From positions 248,001 through 312,000 of the forward strand of contig CAVPAL010000023.1 in assembly GCA_963701435.1 (NCBI GenBank): DNA of 64,000 nt. The letters run 5' to 3'. Below the pieces are notes generated by a model. The model made no database searches. It was not told the DNA's origin and was given only the letters and a program-made list of their open reading frames with translations. Source of the DNA: JAACFF01 sp963701435 (lineage in GTDB: Bacteria; Chloroflexota; Anaerolineae; Promineifilales; Promineifilaceae). The position numbers were made by a program, and so were the translations under genes. Below, one piece after another: positions 8,843 through 18,037 of the stretch. Position 1 is the first letter of the stretch. Each line of letters begins with the position of its first letter.

Positions 8843-9790
8843 ATGCAAGAAATACAAGATTTTGCCCGTCTGGTCATCAACAATGTCGAACAGGTCATTG
8901 TTGGCAAGCATGAAGCGCTTGAACTGATGTTGGTTTCGTTGCTATGCGAAGGACATCTGCTGCTGGAAGATGTGCCGGGTACCGGTAAAACGATGCTGGC
9001 GCGGGCGCTGGCTGTCAGCCTGGGTATCAATTTCAAGCGGCTGCAATGTACACCGGATTTGCTGCCCAACGATGTGACCGGCGTCTCAATTTTTGACCAA
9101 CGTGAGCAGGCGTTTACATTTATTCCTGGCCCTGCTTTCAGCCACATTTTGCTGGCGGATGAAATCAACCGCGCAACGCCGCGCACCCAATCCGCCTTGT
9201 TGGAAGCGATGGGCGAACGGCAGGTAACGGTAGACGGCGTGACGCGGGTTTTGGAACGGCCGTTTTTTGTCATCGCCACCCAAAATCCAATCGAATATGA
9301 AGGCACATTCCCGCTGCCGGAAGCTCAGCTGGACCGTTTTTTCATGAAGCTCAGCCTGGGCTACCTGAACCGCGCCAATGAAAGCATCATGTTGTTAAAT
9401 CTAGGCGGCCAACATCCAATCGAAACCTTAGAGCGAGTCGTTGATGGGCTGCAGTTACCCGCCCTGTCACAAAAAATCTGGCAGGTTCACGTTGATGAAA
9501 CCGTGCGTGACTACATTGTCAACATTGTATTCGCCACGCGTGAAAACAAAGATCTGCTGCTGGGCGCCAGTCCGCGCGGCAGTCACGCCCTCTACCGCAG
9601 CGCACAAGCCTATGCGGCGCTGCAAGGGCGTGACTACACTTTACCCGACGATGTAAAACTTCTGGCGCCCTACATTTTGGCGCATCGCTGCCTGGTGCAG
9701 CCTGAAAGCGCGCTGCGCGGTCTTAAAATCGAAACCATTCTCAACGGAATCCTCAACGCGGCGCCCCTGGAAATTGGTGAGTTTACATGA
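8843..9790 (+). CDS. MoxR-family AAA+ ATPase
   Basis: A 315-residue AAA+ protein with Walker A VPGTGKT (44-50), Walker B LLADEINR (103-110), sensor 1 ATQNP and the C-terminal lid typical of MoxR ATPases. MoxR proteins act as chaperones that help mature or regulate partner complexes, typically with a VWA or DUF58 protein encoded next door. Here the DUF58 gene follows 76 bases downstream and a DUF4129 gene comes after it, the classic order. A transglutaminase-like gene often found with this trio is absent. Confidence 0.92.
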   Translation: MQEIQDFARLVINNVEQVIVGKHEALELMLVSLLCEGHLLLEDVPGTGKTMLARALAVSLGINFKRLQCTPDLLPNDVTGVSIFDQREQAFTFIPGPAFSHILLADEINRATPRTQSALLEAMGERQVTVDGVTRVLERPFFVIATQNPIEYEGTFPLPEAQLDRFFMKLSLGYLNRANESIMLLNLGGQHPIETLERVVDGLQLPALSQKIWQVHVDETVRDYIVNIVFATRENKDLLLGASPRGSHALYRSAQAYAALQGRDYTLPDDVKLLAPYILAHRCLVQPESALRGLKIETILNGILNAAPLEIGEFT

Positions 9791-9866
9791 GTCTTCAGGG
9801 CTTCCGGTGGGCGTTAGCCAATAGGCGATTGACGAATTTTGTATTCAGATTTCCCTCTTTTAACAC

Positions 9867-11117
9867 ATGGGCATGATTGGACTGATCATCGCGCTGCTGG
9901 CAATCGCTGTTCTGCTGCGTATTGACTTCATTTTTTATATCGTTTATGTCGTCGTCGGTCTTTATGCGATCAGCCAGTTTCTGACGCCGCGCGTACTCAG
10001 CCGCTTGTTGATCAATCGTGAATACAACGACCACGCCTTTTTAGGCGAATCAGTCAGCGTGCGTTTGAAATGTAAGAATCAAAGCCGCCTGCCTCTGCCC
10101 TGGCTCGAATTTAATGAAAGCATCCCGCCTGAAATTCGCGTGGGAAACGCCATGCAGCAGGTGATATCCCTCGGCGGCCGCGTAACCGAGAGCTTCACTT
10201 ATCAGGTTCAGGCCGGCCGGCGCGGTTATTATCGGCTCGGCCCTTTGCGCCTGACTACCGGCGACTTATTTGGCTTTCTGCCGCGCAAACATGGCACGCT
10301 GCCCCCTAATTACCTGACGGTATATCCACATATCGTGCCTTTATCTCGCCTGGGGCTGCCGTCGCGGCTGCCGTTTGGCGCCATCGCCAGCCAACAACGC
10401 CTTTTTGAAGACCCGGCCCGCCCGCAAGGTGTACGTGAGTACCGCACAAGTGACTCAATGCGGCAAATCAATTGGAAAGTCAGCGCCCACATGCGTGACC
10501 TGCTGGTGAAGACGTATGAACCATCAATTTCATTGGAAACGGCCGTCCTCCTCAACCTGCACGCCTCCGATTATGCACGCAAAGACCGGCGTTATTTCAC
10601 CGAACTGGCCATTGTTGCAGCCGCTTCCCTGGCTGCGCACCTGATTGATCGCCGCCAGCCGGTTGGGCTCGCCACCAACGGGGTTGATCCATTGGCTATG
10701 CTGCGCGAGGAAAATGATGAAAGCTTCAACAATCTGAACGGCCGTTTACTTTTGCAGCAATCCGATACCATGCAAACGTCTATGCCGCCCCAGATTCTCC
10801 CGCGCAGCGGGCGCGCCCATTTGATGAAAATTCTGGAATATCTGGCCCGGATCGAGCCGGAAAACACAATCCCACTAATCCAGTGGCTGTCACGGGCAAG
10901 CTTGAATCTTAGTTGGGGCGTTACCATATTGATCATTTCCGCCACAGGCGATGACGCCACATGCCAGACCATTCATCGTTTGGTGAGAAGCGGCTTTAAT
11001 CCAATTTTAATTGCAGTCGAACCAGATTATAATTTTGCTCAGGTGCGTGAGCGGGCGCGTCGACTCGGTTTTCGCGCTTATAATGTCACCGCGCAGCAGG
11101 ATTTAGGACTGTTATGA
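9867..11117 (+). CDS. DUF58 domain protein
   Basis: A 416-residue protein with two N-terminal membrane helices (about 5-45) and a cytoplasmic DUF58 domain, recognised by GVREYRTSDSMRQINWKVSA near residues 190-210. DUF58 proteins have a degenerate VWA-like fold and pair with MoxR ATPases. The stop codon overlaps the start of the DUF4129 gene (ATGA), so the two are translationally coupled. Confidence 0.88.
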   Translation: MGMIGLIIALLAIAVLLRIDFIFYIVYVVVGLYAISQFLTPRVLSRLLINREYNDHAFLGESVSVRLKCKNQSRLPLPWLEFNESIPPEIRVGNAMQQVISLGGRVTESFTYQVQAGRRGYYRLGPLRLTTGDLFGFLPRKHGTLPPNYLTVYPHIVPLSRLGLPSRLPFGAIASQQRLFEDPARPQGVREYRTSDSMRQINWKVSAHMRDLLVKTYEPSISLETAVLLNLHASDYARKDRRYFTELAIVAAASLAAHLIDRRQPVGLATNGVDPLAMLREENDESFNNLNGRLLLQQSDTMQTSMPPQILPRSGRAHLMKILEYLARIEPENTIPLIQWLSRASLNLSWGVTILIISATGDDATCQTIHRLVRSGFNPILIAVEPDYNFAQVRERARRLGFRAYNVTAQQDLGLL

Positions 11118-12850
11118 GAAAAAGATTGATCGCGCACAATCTGGCGGGGTTTTCAACGCCTGTCGATCCGGAGGCGATTGCGCGTACAACCCAACAATAC
11201 CAGGCAGGCAAATGGCGGCGCAATGTAATACGGCCGTTGCTCATGACCGCACTTGTTTTGGCAATGATGATTGGTATCCTGACAGTCATAGAAACCATCT
11301 CGCTCGACATTCGCTGGATGAATCTGCTGCCATTTTTCCTGATCGTCATTTTCGAAGCGATCGCCACAACCCTTTGGATGCGTCACCCCGATCGCCTGAT
11401 ACTCGACCGTAATATGTACCGCGCGGCCGAACTTTTCCTTCTTTTTGTGTTTGCGCGGCTCATCAGCGCTGCTGTTTTTGACGAAGGCTTACCGGATCGA
11501 GAACTGCTGCAGCTTTATCTACGTAACCCACTTCCTTTCTTTCTCAATGCATACTTCCTGATCACCTTCCTCCTCACTGTCATTGCCTGGCGTCTCGCCA
11601 TTATTCCCGCCGCCACATTCAGCAAGCTGGCGTTGAGTCAATATGAAATTCGTTACTACAGCCTGCCGCTGGCCGTGCGCAAAGCGCGCGCCGACGACCA
11701 ACCCATTGAAACCGCGCGTAGCAGGCTGACCGACAATTTTACCCGCTATTGGCTGTGGGGTGGTTTGCTGCTGATTGTATGTTTGGGCATCAGTTCAATC
11801 GAACTCATCGACATTAACCGTGACAGTGGTTTCCTCGACATTACGCGTCTGGAACTGCCGCCATTGATGCTGGGCGCCATTTTAGTCTATTTTATCGGCG
11901 GCTTCTGGCTGCTGAGTGAAGCCCGCCTTTCGACAATGAATGCGCATTGGTTGATCAACGACGTTGTGAAAAACCCCGGCATTGAACGTAAATGGCAGCA
12001 ATTAAGCTTACTGTTCTTGCTGGGGGTGGCGTTTATCGCGGCATTCATTCCAATTGGCTCCACGCTGCCCATCAGCCGGCTGCTTAATCTCATCATTTAC
12101 GCCGTGATGTTAATTATAAATCTCATTATCTTTGGGTTTGGATTCATTCTTACTATAATGCTCACTTTATTATCAATGCTGTTCCCGGGGCAATCGGAAT
12201 CACTCCCGTCATCACCACCCGCGGAAAACTTTAACCCACAGCCGCCCCCGGTCGCGCAGCCGCTGGATGACACCGCCGTACTTGTTTTTAGCTCAGCATT
12301 CTGGACCGCATTTGTCGTCATTGTGATTCTGGCTTTGTTATTCTTCTTACGGGAGCGAAAAAATGGACTCCAGCGCGAGCAGGTGACCTCTAGTTGGGCA
12401 AAGCTGCGCCAATGGCTGCACGAGACCTGGGGCCGTTTCTGGCTGCGTCTGCGCGGTTTAAGCCTATCCATTCCGCTGCCGCAGATAACCAGGCAAAGCG
12501 ATCCGGGCAGTCCTACTAAAAGCCGGCGCTGGCGTTTTGTACGTGTAAACGCGCTCTCTCCACGGGACCAAATTCGTTATTTTTATTTATCCGCCGTGCG
12601 CCGCGCCGGCAAAAAGGGTGTAAAACGGGACAGCAGTGAAACACCGCTAGAATTTGTCGAAGATTTGAAATCCCATTGGCCTGAAGCCGAAGAAGACGTC
12701 ACGGAGCTGACGGACGCCTTTTTAAAAGCGCGCTACAGCCCCGAAACGGTTCAAAAAGAGGATGTGCAGCCGGTAAAACAAAGCTGGAAACAGGTGCGCG
12801 CCAGCATGCGCCAGCCAGAAAAAAAAGCCGCAGAAGAAGAAAATGAGTAA
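11114..12850 (+). CDS. Multi-helix membrane protein with C-terminal DUF4129 domain
   Basis: A 578-residue protein. Roughly the first 430 residues contain about ten predicted membrane helices. A proline-rich loop (SSPPAENFNPQPPPVAQP) precedes the last helix. The C-terminal cytoplasmic part matches DUF4129: a YLSAVRRAGKKG helix followed by ETPLEFVEDL and ALKARYSPE-like features. The domain is commonly linked with transglutaminase and MoxR/DUF58 systems thought to act at the cell envelope; the exact role is not known. It overlaps the DUF58 gene by four bases and ends 15 bases before ftcD. Confidence 0.82.
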   Translation: MRKRLIAHNLAGFSTPVDPEAIARTTQQYQAGKWRRNVIRPLLMTALVLAMMIGILTVIETISLDIRWMNLLPFFLIVIFEAIATTLWMRHPDRLILDRNMYRAAELFLLFVFARLISAAVFDEGLPDRELLQLYLRNPLPFFLNAYFLITFLLTVIAWRLAIIPAATFSKLALSQYEIRYYSLPLAVRKARADDQPIETARSRLTDNFTRYWLWGGLLLIVCLGISSIELIDINRDSGFLDITRLELPPLMLGAILVYFIGGFWLLSEARLSTMNAHWLINDVVKNPGIERKWQQLSLLFLLGVAFIAAFIPIGSTLPISRLLNLIIYAVMLIINLIIFGFGFILTIMLTLLSMLFPGQSESLPSSPPAENFNPQPPPVAQPLDDTAVLVFSSAFWTAFVVIVILALLFFLRERKNGLQREQVTSSWAKLRQWLHETWGRFWLRLRGLSLSIPLPQITRQSDPGSPTKSRRWRFVRVNALSPRDQIRYFYLSAVRRAGKKGVKRDSSETPLEFVEDLKSHWPEAEEDVTELTDAFLKARYSPETVQKEDVQPVKQSWKQVRASMRQPEKKAAEEENE

Positions 12851-12865
12851 AGAGGAGCGAAATTG

Positions 12866-14377
12866 ATGCAGCAAATAGTTGAATGTGTCCCTAATTTTAG
12901 CAACGGCCGTAACCCGGCCATCTACAACCGCATTGCCGACGCCATTCGCGCCGTGGAGCAAATTACCCTTCTGGACATCAGCGCCGATCCGGATCACAAT
13001 CGCACCGTCATCACCTTCGTTGGACCGCCGGCGGCAGTCGAAGAAGCCGCCTTTCGCGCTATTAAACAGGCCGCCCAGCTCATTAACCTGGATGAACACC
13101 AGGGCGAACACCCGCGCCTCGGCGCCACCGACGTGTGCCCGTTCATCCCCATCCAGGGCGTCACCAAAGCGGACTGCGTACAGATGGCCCACCGGCTGGG
13201 CAAACGCGTGGGCGCAGAGTTAGGCATCGCCGTCTATCTATATGCAGATGCAGCAACGCGGCCGGAGCGGCAAAAGTTGGCCTCAATTCGCAAAGGAGAA
13301 TACGAGCTTTGGAAAGAAGAAGTGGCCGCCAACCCGGCGCGCCAGCCCGATTATGGCCCGGCTGAGCCACGCACCTGGGGCGCAACCGTGATCGGCGTAC
13401 GGCCGTTTCTCATCGCCTACAACCTTTATCTCAATACCAACCAGGTTGACAGCGCCGAAACCATCGCCCGCGCCGTGCGCTCCATTAGCGGCGGTTTGAA
13501 TAATGTGCAGGCGAAGGGCTTTTTGGTGGAAGGCCAGGCCCAAGTCAGCATGAATTTGACCAATTTTGAAAAGACGCCCATCCATCGCGTCCAGGAAATG
13601 GTGCGGCGTGAAGCGGCGCGCTATGGGCTGAGCATCACCCACGCCGAACTCATCGGCCTGACTCCGCAAAAAGCGCTGCTCGACGCCGCCAAATGGTACC
13701 TTCAGCTTCATGGCCTGCAAGATGAGCAGATTTTAGAATCGCGTTTGTACACAGAAACAAGTGACTCCCCGGCCCCATTCGCTTTTCTGGACGCGACGGC
13801 CGCCGCAACGCCCACACCCGGCGGCGGTTCCGTGGCGGCGCTCGCGGGCGCGCTGGCCGCGGCGCTCACCCAAATGGTGGCCGGCTTGACAATGGGACGT
13901 CGTAAGTATGCGGCTTTTGCAGACGAAGCGCAGCAAATTGCGCAGGAAGCCCAGCAACTACGGACGCAGTTAACAGATGCAATCGAAGAAGATGCGGCGG
14001 CCTACGCAGCCGTTATGGCGGTGTATAAACAGAAGGGTGTGGAGGAAGCAGACAAAGCGGCTGCGCTTGAGGCGGCGACGCTGTACGCTGCCCGGGTTCC
14101 CGCACAGGTGGCCGCGTTGAGCCTTGAGGCTGCACAGTTGGCGCAGCGCATTGCCGCTGTTGGCAATATAAACGCGGTCACCGATGCTGCGGCTGCGGCG
14201 CTGATGGCGCGCGCTGCCGTGCAAACTGCGGCGCTGAATGTTAAAATCAACGCGGCCGGCCTGCAAAACAAATCCACGGCCCAGGCACTGATCGCAGAAA
14301 TCACAGCGTTGGAAAAAGAGATGGAAGGTCTGGCAACGGCCGTTGCGACTACCGCCGCCGAACGGGGTGGTTTCTAA
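12866..14377 (+). CDS. ftcD: Formiminotransferase-cyclodeaminase fusion
   Basis: A 503-residue protein starting at ATG 12866, nine bases after AGAGGAG; a TTG three bases earlier is possible but less likely. The N-terminal formiminotransferase domain starts MQQIVECVPNFSNGRN and includes the folate-binding EHPRLGATDVCPF. The C-terminal cyclodeaminase domain begins near residue 310 with PTPGGGSVAALAGALAAAL. The enzyme moves the formimino group from formiminoglutamate (histidine breakdown) to tetrahydrofolate and then deaminates it to methenyl-THF. No hut genes are in the window, so its metabolic partner genes are elsewhere. Confidence 0.92.
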   Translation: MQQIVECVPNFSNGRNPAIYNRIADAIRAVEQITLLDISADPDHNRTVITFVGPPAAVEEAAFRAIKQAAQLINLDEHQGEHPRLGATDVCPFIPIQGVTKADCVQMAHRLGKRVGAELGIAVYLYADAATRPERQKLASIRKGEYELWKEEVAANPARQPDYGPAEPRTWGATVIGVRPFLIAYNLYLNTNQVDSAETIARAVRSISGGLNNVQAKGFLVEGQAQVSMNLTNFEKTPIHRVQEMVRREAARYGLSITHAELIGLTPQKALLDAAKWYLQLHGLQDEQILESRLYTETSDSPAPFAFLDATAAATPTPGGGSVAALAGALAAALTQMVAGLTMGRRKYAAFADEAQQIAQEAQQLRTQLTDAIEEDAAAYAAVMAVYKQKGVEEADKAAALEAATLYAARVPAQVAALSLEAAQLAQRIAAVGNINAVTDAAAAALMARAAVQTAALNVKINAAGLQNKSTAQALIAEITALEKEMEGLATAVATTAAERGGF

Positions 14378-14415
14378 GAAATCAGATAAGCCCTCTTTGG
14401 GCTGGTAATTCTTTT

Positions 14416-15555
14416 ATGCGCAAGCAATTATTATTGTCGCTGTTGATTTTCCTGACCGGTGTATTGGCCGCCTGTCAAAATATGGCTGCGCCTGGCGTAA
14501 GCGGGATGGCGGGTCTGGTAGCGGAAACGGCCGTGTCCACCGCAACCTTGCTGCCTCTCAATCAGTCACAAGCAGGCGCCGACGAGCAAGTTGCAGTTGT
14601 GTTTACAGTAGAACCGGAAACGGCCGTTGTCGAAATGCCTGCCTTTGCCTTACCTACAGCCACACTAACGCCCGGCGCCACACCCATTCCAACCGAGACG
14701 CCAATTCCTTCGCCAACCCATGACGGACCAACCGCCACTCCCAGCGCCACCCCAACCGTTCCGCCCACCTTCACGCCGCCAGCCCTGCCTTTTACCTCAG
14801 CCAACGAGCATTATTGGCTGCGCCGGCCAATTCCCGAAGGCGGCACAGTCTGGACTGATAAAGTTTACCCTTACGGCAGCACGCGCGGCGACACGTTACG
14901 GCCGCATCATGGCGTCGAATTTTATGTGCCCAGCGGCGCCGAAGTCATTGCCGCCGCCAGCGGCACGGTTGTCGTAGCAGGCGTGGACAGCGAAACAATC
15001 CACGGCCCCCATGCCAATTTTTATGGCAATCTTGTGGTCATTGAACTGGATTCAACGCTTGATGGGCAGCCGGTTTACAATTTGTATGGTCATCTCTCTC
15101 AGATTTTTGTCAACGAGGGGCAGCATGTCGATGCCGAAGAAATCATCGCGCTGTCCGGTGCGACCGGAGTGGCAGACGGCGCTCACCTGCATTTTGAGGT
15201 GCGCGTGGGAGAAAACAGCTATGACAACACGCGTAACCCGCTGCTATGGCTCTATCCCTTCCCGGAACAGGGCACGGTCGCCGGTCGCGTCACCTGGTCC
15301 AGCGGTGAATTAGCGCATGAAATCCCCATCACCTTACGCCGCGTTGATGCCAAATCAAAATACGCCGCCACAACTTCCTATGCTAACAGCAACGGCCGTC
15401 TCAATGCCGACCCCGGTTGGAACGAAAATTTCGTTTTTGATGATGTCGTCGCCGGTTACTATGAAATTGAGATCAAAATGGGCAGCAAAAAAATCCGGGA
15501 AGAATTATGGGTATACCCTTATCAGACCAGCTTTGTAGAAATCGTTCTGGAGTAA
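14416..15555 (+). CDS. M23 (LytM-type) peptidase lipoprotein
   Basis: A 379-residue protein with a lipoprotein signal ending in LAAC (about residue 19), a Thr/Pro-rich spacer (about 75-135) and an M23 metallopeptidase domain (about 150-280). The zinc motif HLHFE is intact. The first motif reads HHGVEF, with Glu where the family has Asp in HxGxD. A C-terminal beta domain resembling a carboxypeptidase-regulatory fold (TLRRVDAKSK to the end) follows. It is probably anchored outside the membrane and acts on peptidoglycan, if the Glu can serve as zinc ligand. The gene ends at a strong terminator. Confidence 0.85.
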   Translation: MRKQLLLSLLIFLTGVLAACQNMAAPGVSGMAGLVAETAVSTATLLPLNQSQAGADEQVAVVFTVEPETAVVEMPAFALPTATLTPGATPIPTETPIPSPTHDGPTATPSATPTVPPTFTPPALPFTSANEHYWLRRPIPEGGTVWTDKVYPYGSTRGDTLRPHHGVEFYVPSGAEVIAAASGTVVVAGVDSETIHGPHANFYGNLVVIELDSTLDGQPVYNLYGHLSQIFVNEGQHVDAEEIIALSGATGVADGAHLHFEVRVGENSYDNTRNPLLWLYPFPEQGTVAGRVTWSSGELAHEIPITLRRVDAKSKYAATTSYANSNGRLNADPGWNENFVFDDVVAGYYEIEIKMGSKKIREELWVYPYQTSFVEIVLE

Positions 15556-15560
15556 ATTTA

Positions 15561-15597
15561 AAGGTCAACTTCTTGCAGAAGTTGACCTTTTTTCACT
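15561..15597. terminator. Bidirectional intrinsic terminator containing a stop codon
   Basis: AAGGTCAACTTCT - TGC - AGAAGTTGACCTT forms a 13-bp perfect stem followed by T6 on the plus strand and A-rich sequence on the other side. It serves the convergent peptidase (+) and SDR (-) genes. The SDR stop codon (15565-15567) lies within the stem. Confidence 0.9.
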
Positions 15598-16449
15598 TTT
15601 CTGAGGATTATCCAGACCCAAACGCCCGGCAATAATGCGGTCAAACCAGCGATCCGGCAGCCAGCGCGGCAGTAAAAAGCTGGTCAGCCATCGACGCGGA
15701 ATCGCATACCGCGCGCGAGGACGCTCCTTCTCTAAGGCCTCGACAATAATCTTTACAACACGCTCGACCGGAATGGCAGTTCGTTCACGTTCTTCCACCG
15801 AATCTTGCAATGATTCCAGCGCCGCGCCGTAATCCGTTTTCTCGTACTGTTTGACTTGCTCGGCGAACTTGCCCACGATTGGCGTCTGTACCGTTCCCGG
15901 TTCGATGGTGATCACATCAATGCCATAGAGCATTAATTCCCGCCGCAGCGCGTCCGACACTGCTTCGAAGGCGTGTTTGGAGCCGGCGTAGGCGCCCATG
16001 AATGGGTAAACAATTTTACCGCTGATGGAACTGATGTTGATGATGCGTCCGGGCGGGCGCCCAGACCCTTTCGACGCGCCCAGCAGCGGCAAAAACTGCT
16101 GAGTTATGTCAAGTTGAGCGAAGACGTTGACTTCAAACTGAAAGCGAAAGTCGTCCAGCGGCATGTGCATCAGCGGGCCCGGAGTCGAAATGCCGGCGTT
16201 ATTGATCAAGGCCAAAAGGCCGTTGTCGCCAATTGCAGTTGTGACCTGGGAAACGGCCGTTTCTATTGCGGCATGATCCGTCACATCAAACAATAAAGGC
16301 ACAAAGTTCTGCTTGAATTCCGCCTGCAGCCGCTCAGCGTCATTGGGCTTGCGTACGCTGCCAAACACAAAATAACCGCGCCGCACCAATTCGGCCGTGG
16401 TTGCATACCCTATGCCGCTAGAAACCCCTGTGATGACAACATAATTCAT
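15565..16449 (-). CDS. Short-chain dehydrogenase/reductase (classical SDR)
   Basis: A 294-residue Rossmann oxidoreductase with TGVSSGIG at the N-terminus (cofactor binding), NNAG near residue 86, a catalytic Ser in ISSISG and YAGSK with the catalytic Tyr and Lys. The sequence after the active site (IEPGTVQTPI) is typical of retinol-dehydrogenase-like SDRs. Substrate is unknown. The last nine codons are encoded in the terminator hairpin. It carries a full palindrome GAAACGGCCGTTTC around 16250. Confidence 0.88.
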   Translation of the reverse strand: MNYVVITGVSSGIGYATTAELVRRGYFVFGSVRKPNDAERLQAEFKQNFVPLLFDVTDHAAIETAVSQVTTAIGDNGLLALINNAGISTPGPLMHMPLDDFRFQFEVNVFAQLDITQQFLPLLGASKGSGRPPGRIINISSISGKIVYPFMGAYAGSKHAFEAVSDALRRELMLYGIDVITIEPGTVQTPIVGKFAEQVKQYEKTDYGAALESLQDSVEERERTAIPVERVVKIIVEALEKERPRARYAIPRRWLTSFLLPRWLPDRWFDRIIAGRLGLDNPQKSEKRSTSARS

Positions 16450-16499
16450 TATTTATATCCTGATCTAACAAGTTGTCGGAAAAATAAAAATTTGCCCCA

Positions 16500-16558
16500 G
16501 ATTTGCACAAACCAGACCTAAAACTTTGGGATTTTCGAATAGTTTTTGCGGTTTACCC
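16500..16558. repeat. Intergenic imperfect repeat, copy B
   Basis: The segment contains CTTTGGGATTTTCGAATAG followed by TTTTTGCGGTTTACCCAAT. The right half is nearly identical to copy D at 54270-54336. It lies in the 178-base gap between the SDR and DUF1461-like genes, where nothing else is evident. Confidence 0.65.
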
Positions 16559-16627
16559 AATTGGCTGCAAATCAATTACGAACAAGCCATTTCCAACAGA
16601 CTCCTGGCTAAAATGTGTTCTGACCTA

Positions 16628-17332
16628 TCAGGGGTTAGGCGCCAGACGGCGTTTAAGCAGATAACCAATCACCGCCAATATCAAGCCCAAAATCAGAATG
16701 CTGCCGGTCCACAATAAACCAAAATCAAACCAAAACTGCTCCGGGAAGAGGCGAATGAGGGAATCGCTGTAGTTGAATGTCCACGTCCCCGCCGCAAAAA
16801 AGAGATTGTGGAACAATGTAAAAGCCACGCTCCACGCCAGGCCAATGAACACCATCACCGCGACGACGACAACGGCCGTTAACAGCCCGCCCTGCCAGAG
16901 CGCTTTGGCCCCATCCAGCCGCGTTTGAGGTCGCCAGAAAAGGAAAACCAGCCCACCCCCAACCACAAGCAGCAAAATCCACATCACATTCTGGAACACA
17001 TCGGCCACGTTTTTGACGTCCAGCATATGGCCAATTTCAGCTTCATTGTAGAGTGGCATATCGCCGCCCGGCAGGCGCAAATCCTCCAGCAGATAAATCA
17101 CATCAACGGCCGTTTCAGGACGCCGCAAATAGGCGAGCGTTGCGTTAGCGTATTCAAGGCGTTCTTCCAAAGTAAAACCAAAGAGGTCAGGTTGGATACG
17201 GCCGTATTCCCACGCCGGGTAACTGGGGCTGTTCCACGAAATCAGCAAGCGAACTGTGCCCACTGCCAATAAAAAGGGGATGGCAATCACGACCACCCAG
17301 CGCACAATTTTGATTAACGTCTTGTTCTGCAA
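16628..17332 (-). CDS. Integral membrane protein, TIGR01906/DUF1461-like
   Basis: A 234-residue protein with four predicted helices (about 7-28, 108-130, 143-170, 202-228). An extracytoplasmic loop after the first helix carries YNEAEIGHMLDVK, and the segment after the third helix carries FFAAGTWTFNYSDSLIRLFPEQFW. Both are features I associate with the TIGR01906/DUF1461 family, whose function is not established. It is the last gene of a probable pcrA-yacP-DUF1461 operon (gaps 21 and 30 bases). It contains three ACGGCCGT copies within 330 bases. Confidence 0.7.
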   Translation of the reverse strand: MQNKTLIKIVRWVVVIAIPFLLAVGTVRLLISWNSPSYPAWEYGRIQPDLFGFTLEERLEYANATLAYLRRPETAVDVIYLLEDLRLPGGDMPLYNEAEIGHMLDVKNVADVFQNVMWILLLVVGGGLVFLFWRPQTRLDGAKALWQGGLLTAVVVVAVMVFIGLAWSVAFTLFHNLFFAAGTWTFNYSDSLIRLFPEQFWFDFGLLWTGSILILGLILAVIGYLLKRRLAPNP

Positions 17333-17362
17333 AAGTTTTCTCCAAGAAAAGCGTGTATAAAT

Positions 17363-18016
17363 TTACTCTTCATAACCAAACAGGCGCAGCCAATCATCTA
17401 AATCATCCTCTTCCAGCCGGTCTTCCCCATGTTTGAGCGCGCCCGTGTCTTTGCTCTGCTTTTTTTCGGGTTTAGTCGGCTGCTCTTGAGTGTTTTTTTT
17501 AATCGGCCTGCGTGGGACCGGCTTTTCAGGCACAGGGCCAAACAATTCCATAAATTCCGCCACATCGCTGGCGCTGATCGTCGGATCAACGGCCGTTGCC
17601 GGGGATTCCTCTTCCGGCGCCGCATAACGCTCTGACTGTTCCTGTGACAGCCGTTTTACAAAGCTTTCTGAGCGCCAAAATTTCATGCTGCGCGCCTGCG
17701 CCGCACGAATAATTTGTTGATCGCTAGAAATCAGGATGAATTCGGCCGGGTTCTTGACACGCTTGATTTGATTAATAATCAGTAAATCGGCTGTTTTTCC
17801 CGCTGGCGCAAAAATGACTTTGACATTGGAACTAGACATGCGCTGTGAGCGTCCGCCCGGCAGCCCGCCGTCAAAAAAGATGGTCAATTTCCGCTGACGC
17901 TGCGCGGCTGCCCAACCGCGCAGTTTTAAGACCAGTTTAACCTCATCATTGGGGTCGGCCAGGTCAATGTCAGGCATTCTGCCAATCAGGTTGTGGCCAT
18001 CAATCAAGTAATGCAT
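17363..18016 (-). CDS. YacP-like NYN domain endoribonuclease
   Basis: A 217-residue protein. Residues 1-125 are a NYN/PIN-like fold: YLIDGHNLIG at the start, FFDGG near residue 49, KTADLLI near 74 and LISSDQQI near 95, which supply the acidic metal-binding residues. YacP/Rae1 of Bacillus cuts mRNA at the ribosome; the same role here is an inference. The second half is a charged, probably disordered tail. It sits between pcrA and a membrane-protein gene in one operon. Confidence 0.82.
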   Translation of the reverse strand: MHYLIDGHNLIGRMPDIDLADPNDEVKLVLKLRGWAAAQRQRKLTIFFDGGLPGGRSQRMSSSNVKVIFAPAGKTADLLIINQIKRVKNPAEFILISSDQQIIRAAQARSMKFWRSESFVKRLSQEQSERYAAPEEESPATAVDPTISASDVAEFMELFGPVPEKPVPRRPIKKNTQEQPTKPEKKQSKDTGALKHGEDRLEEDDLDDWLRLFGYEE

Positions 18017-18037
18017 GTTTTTTTAAACGGCCGGCGC

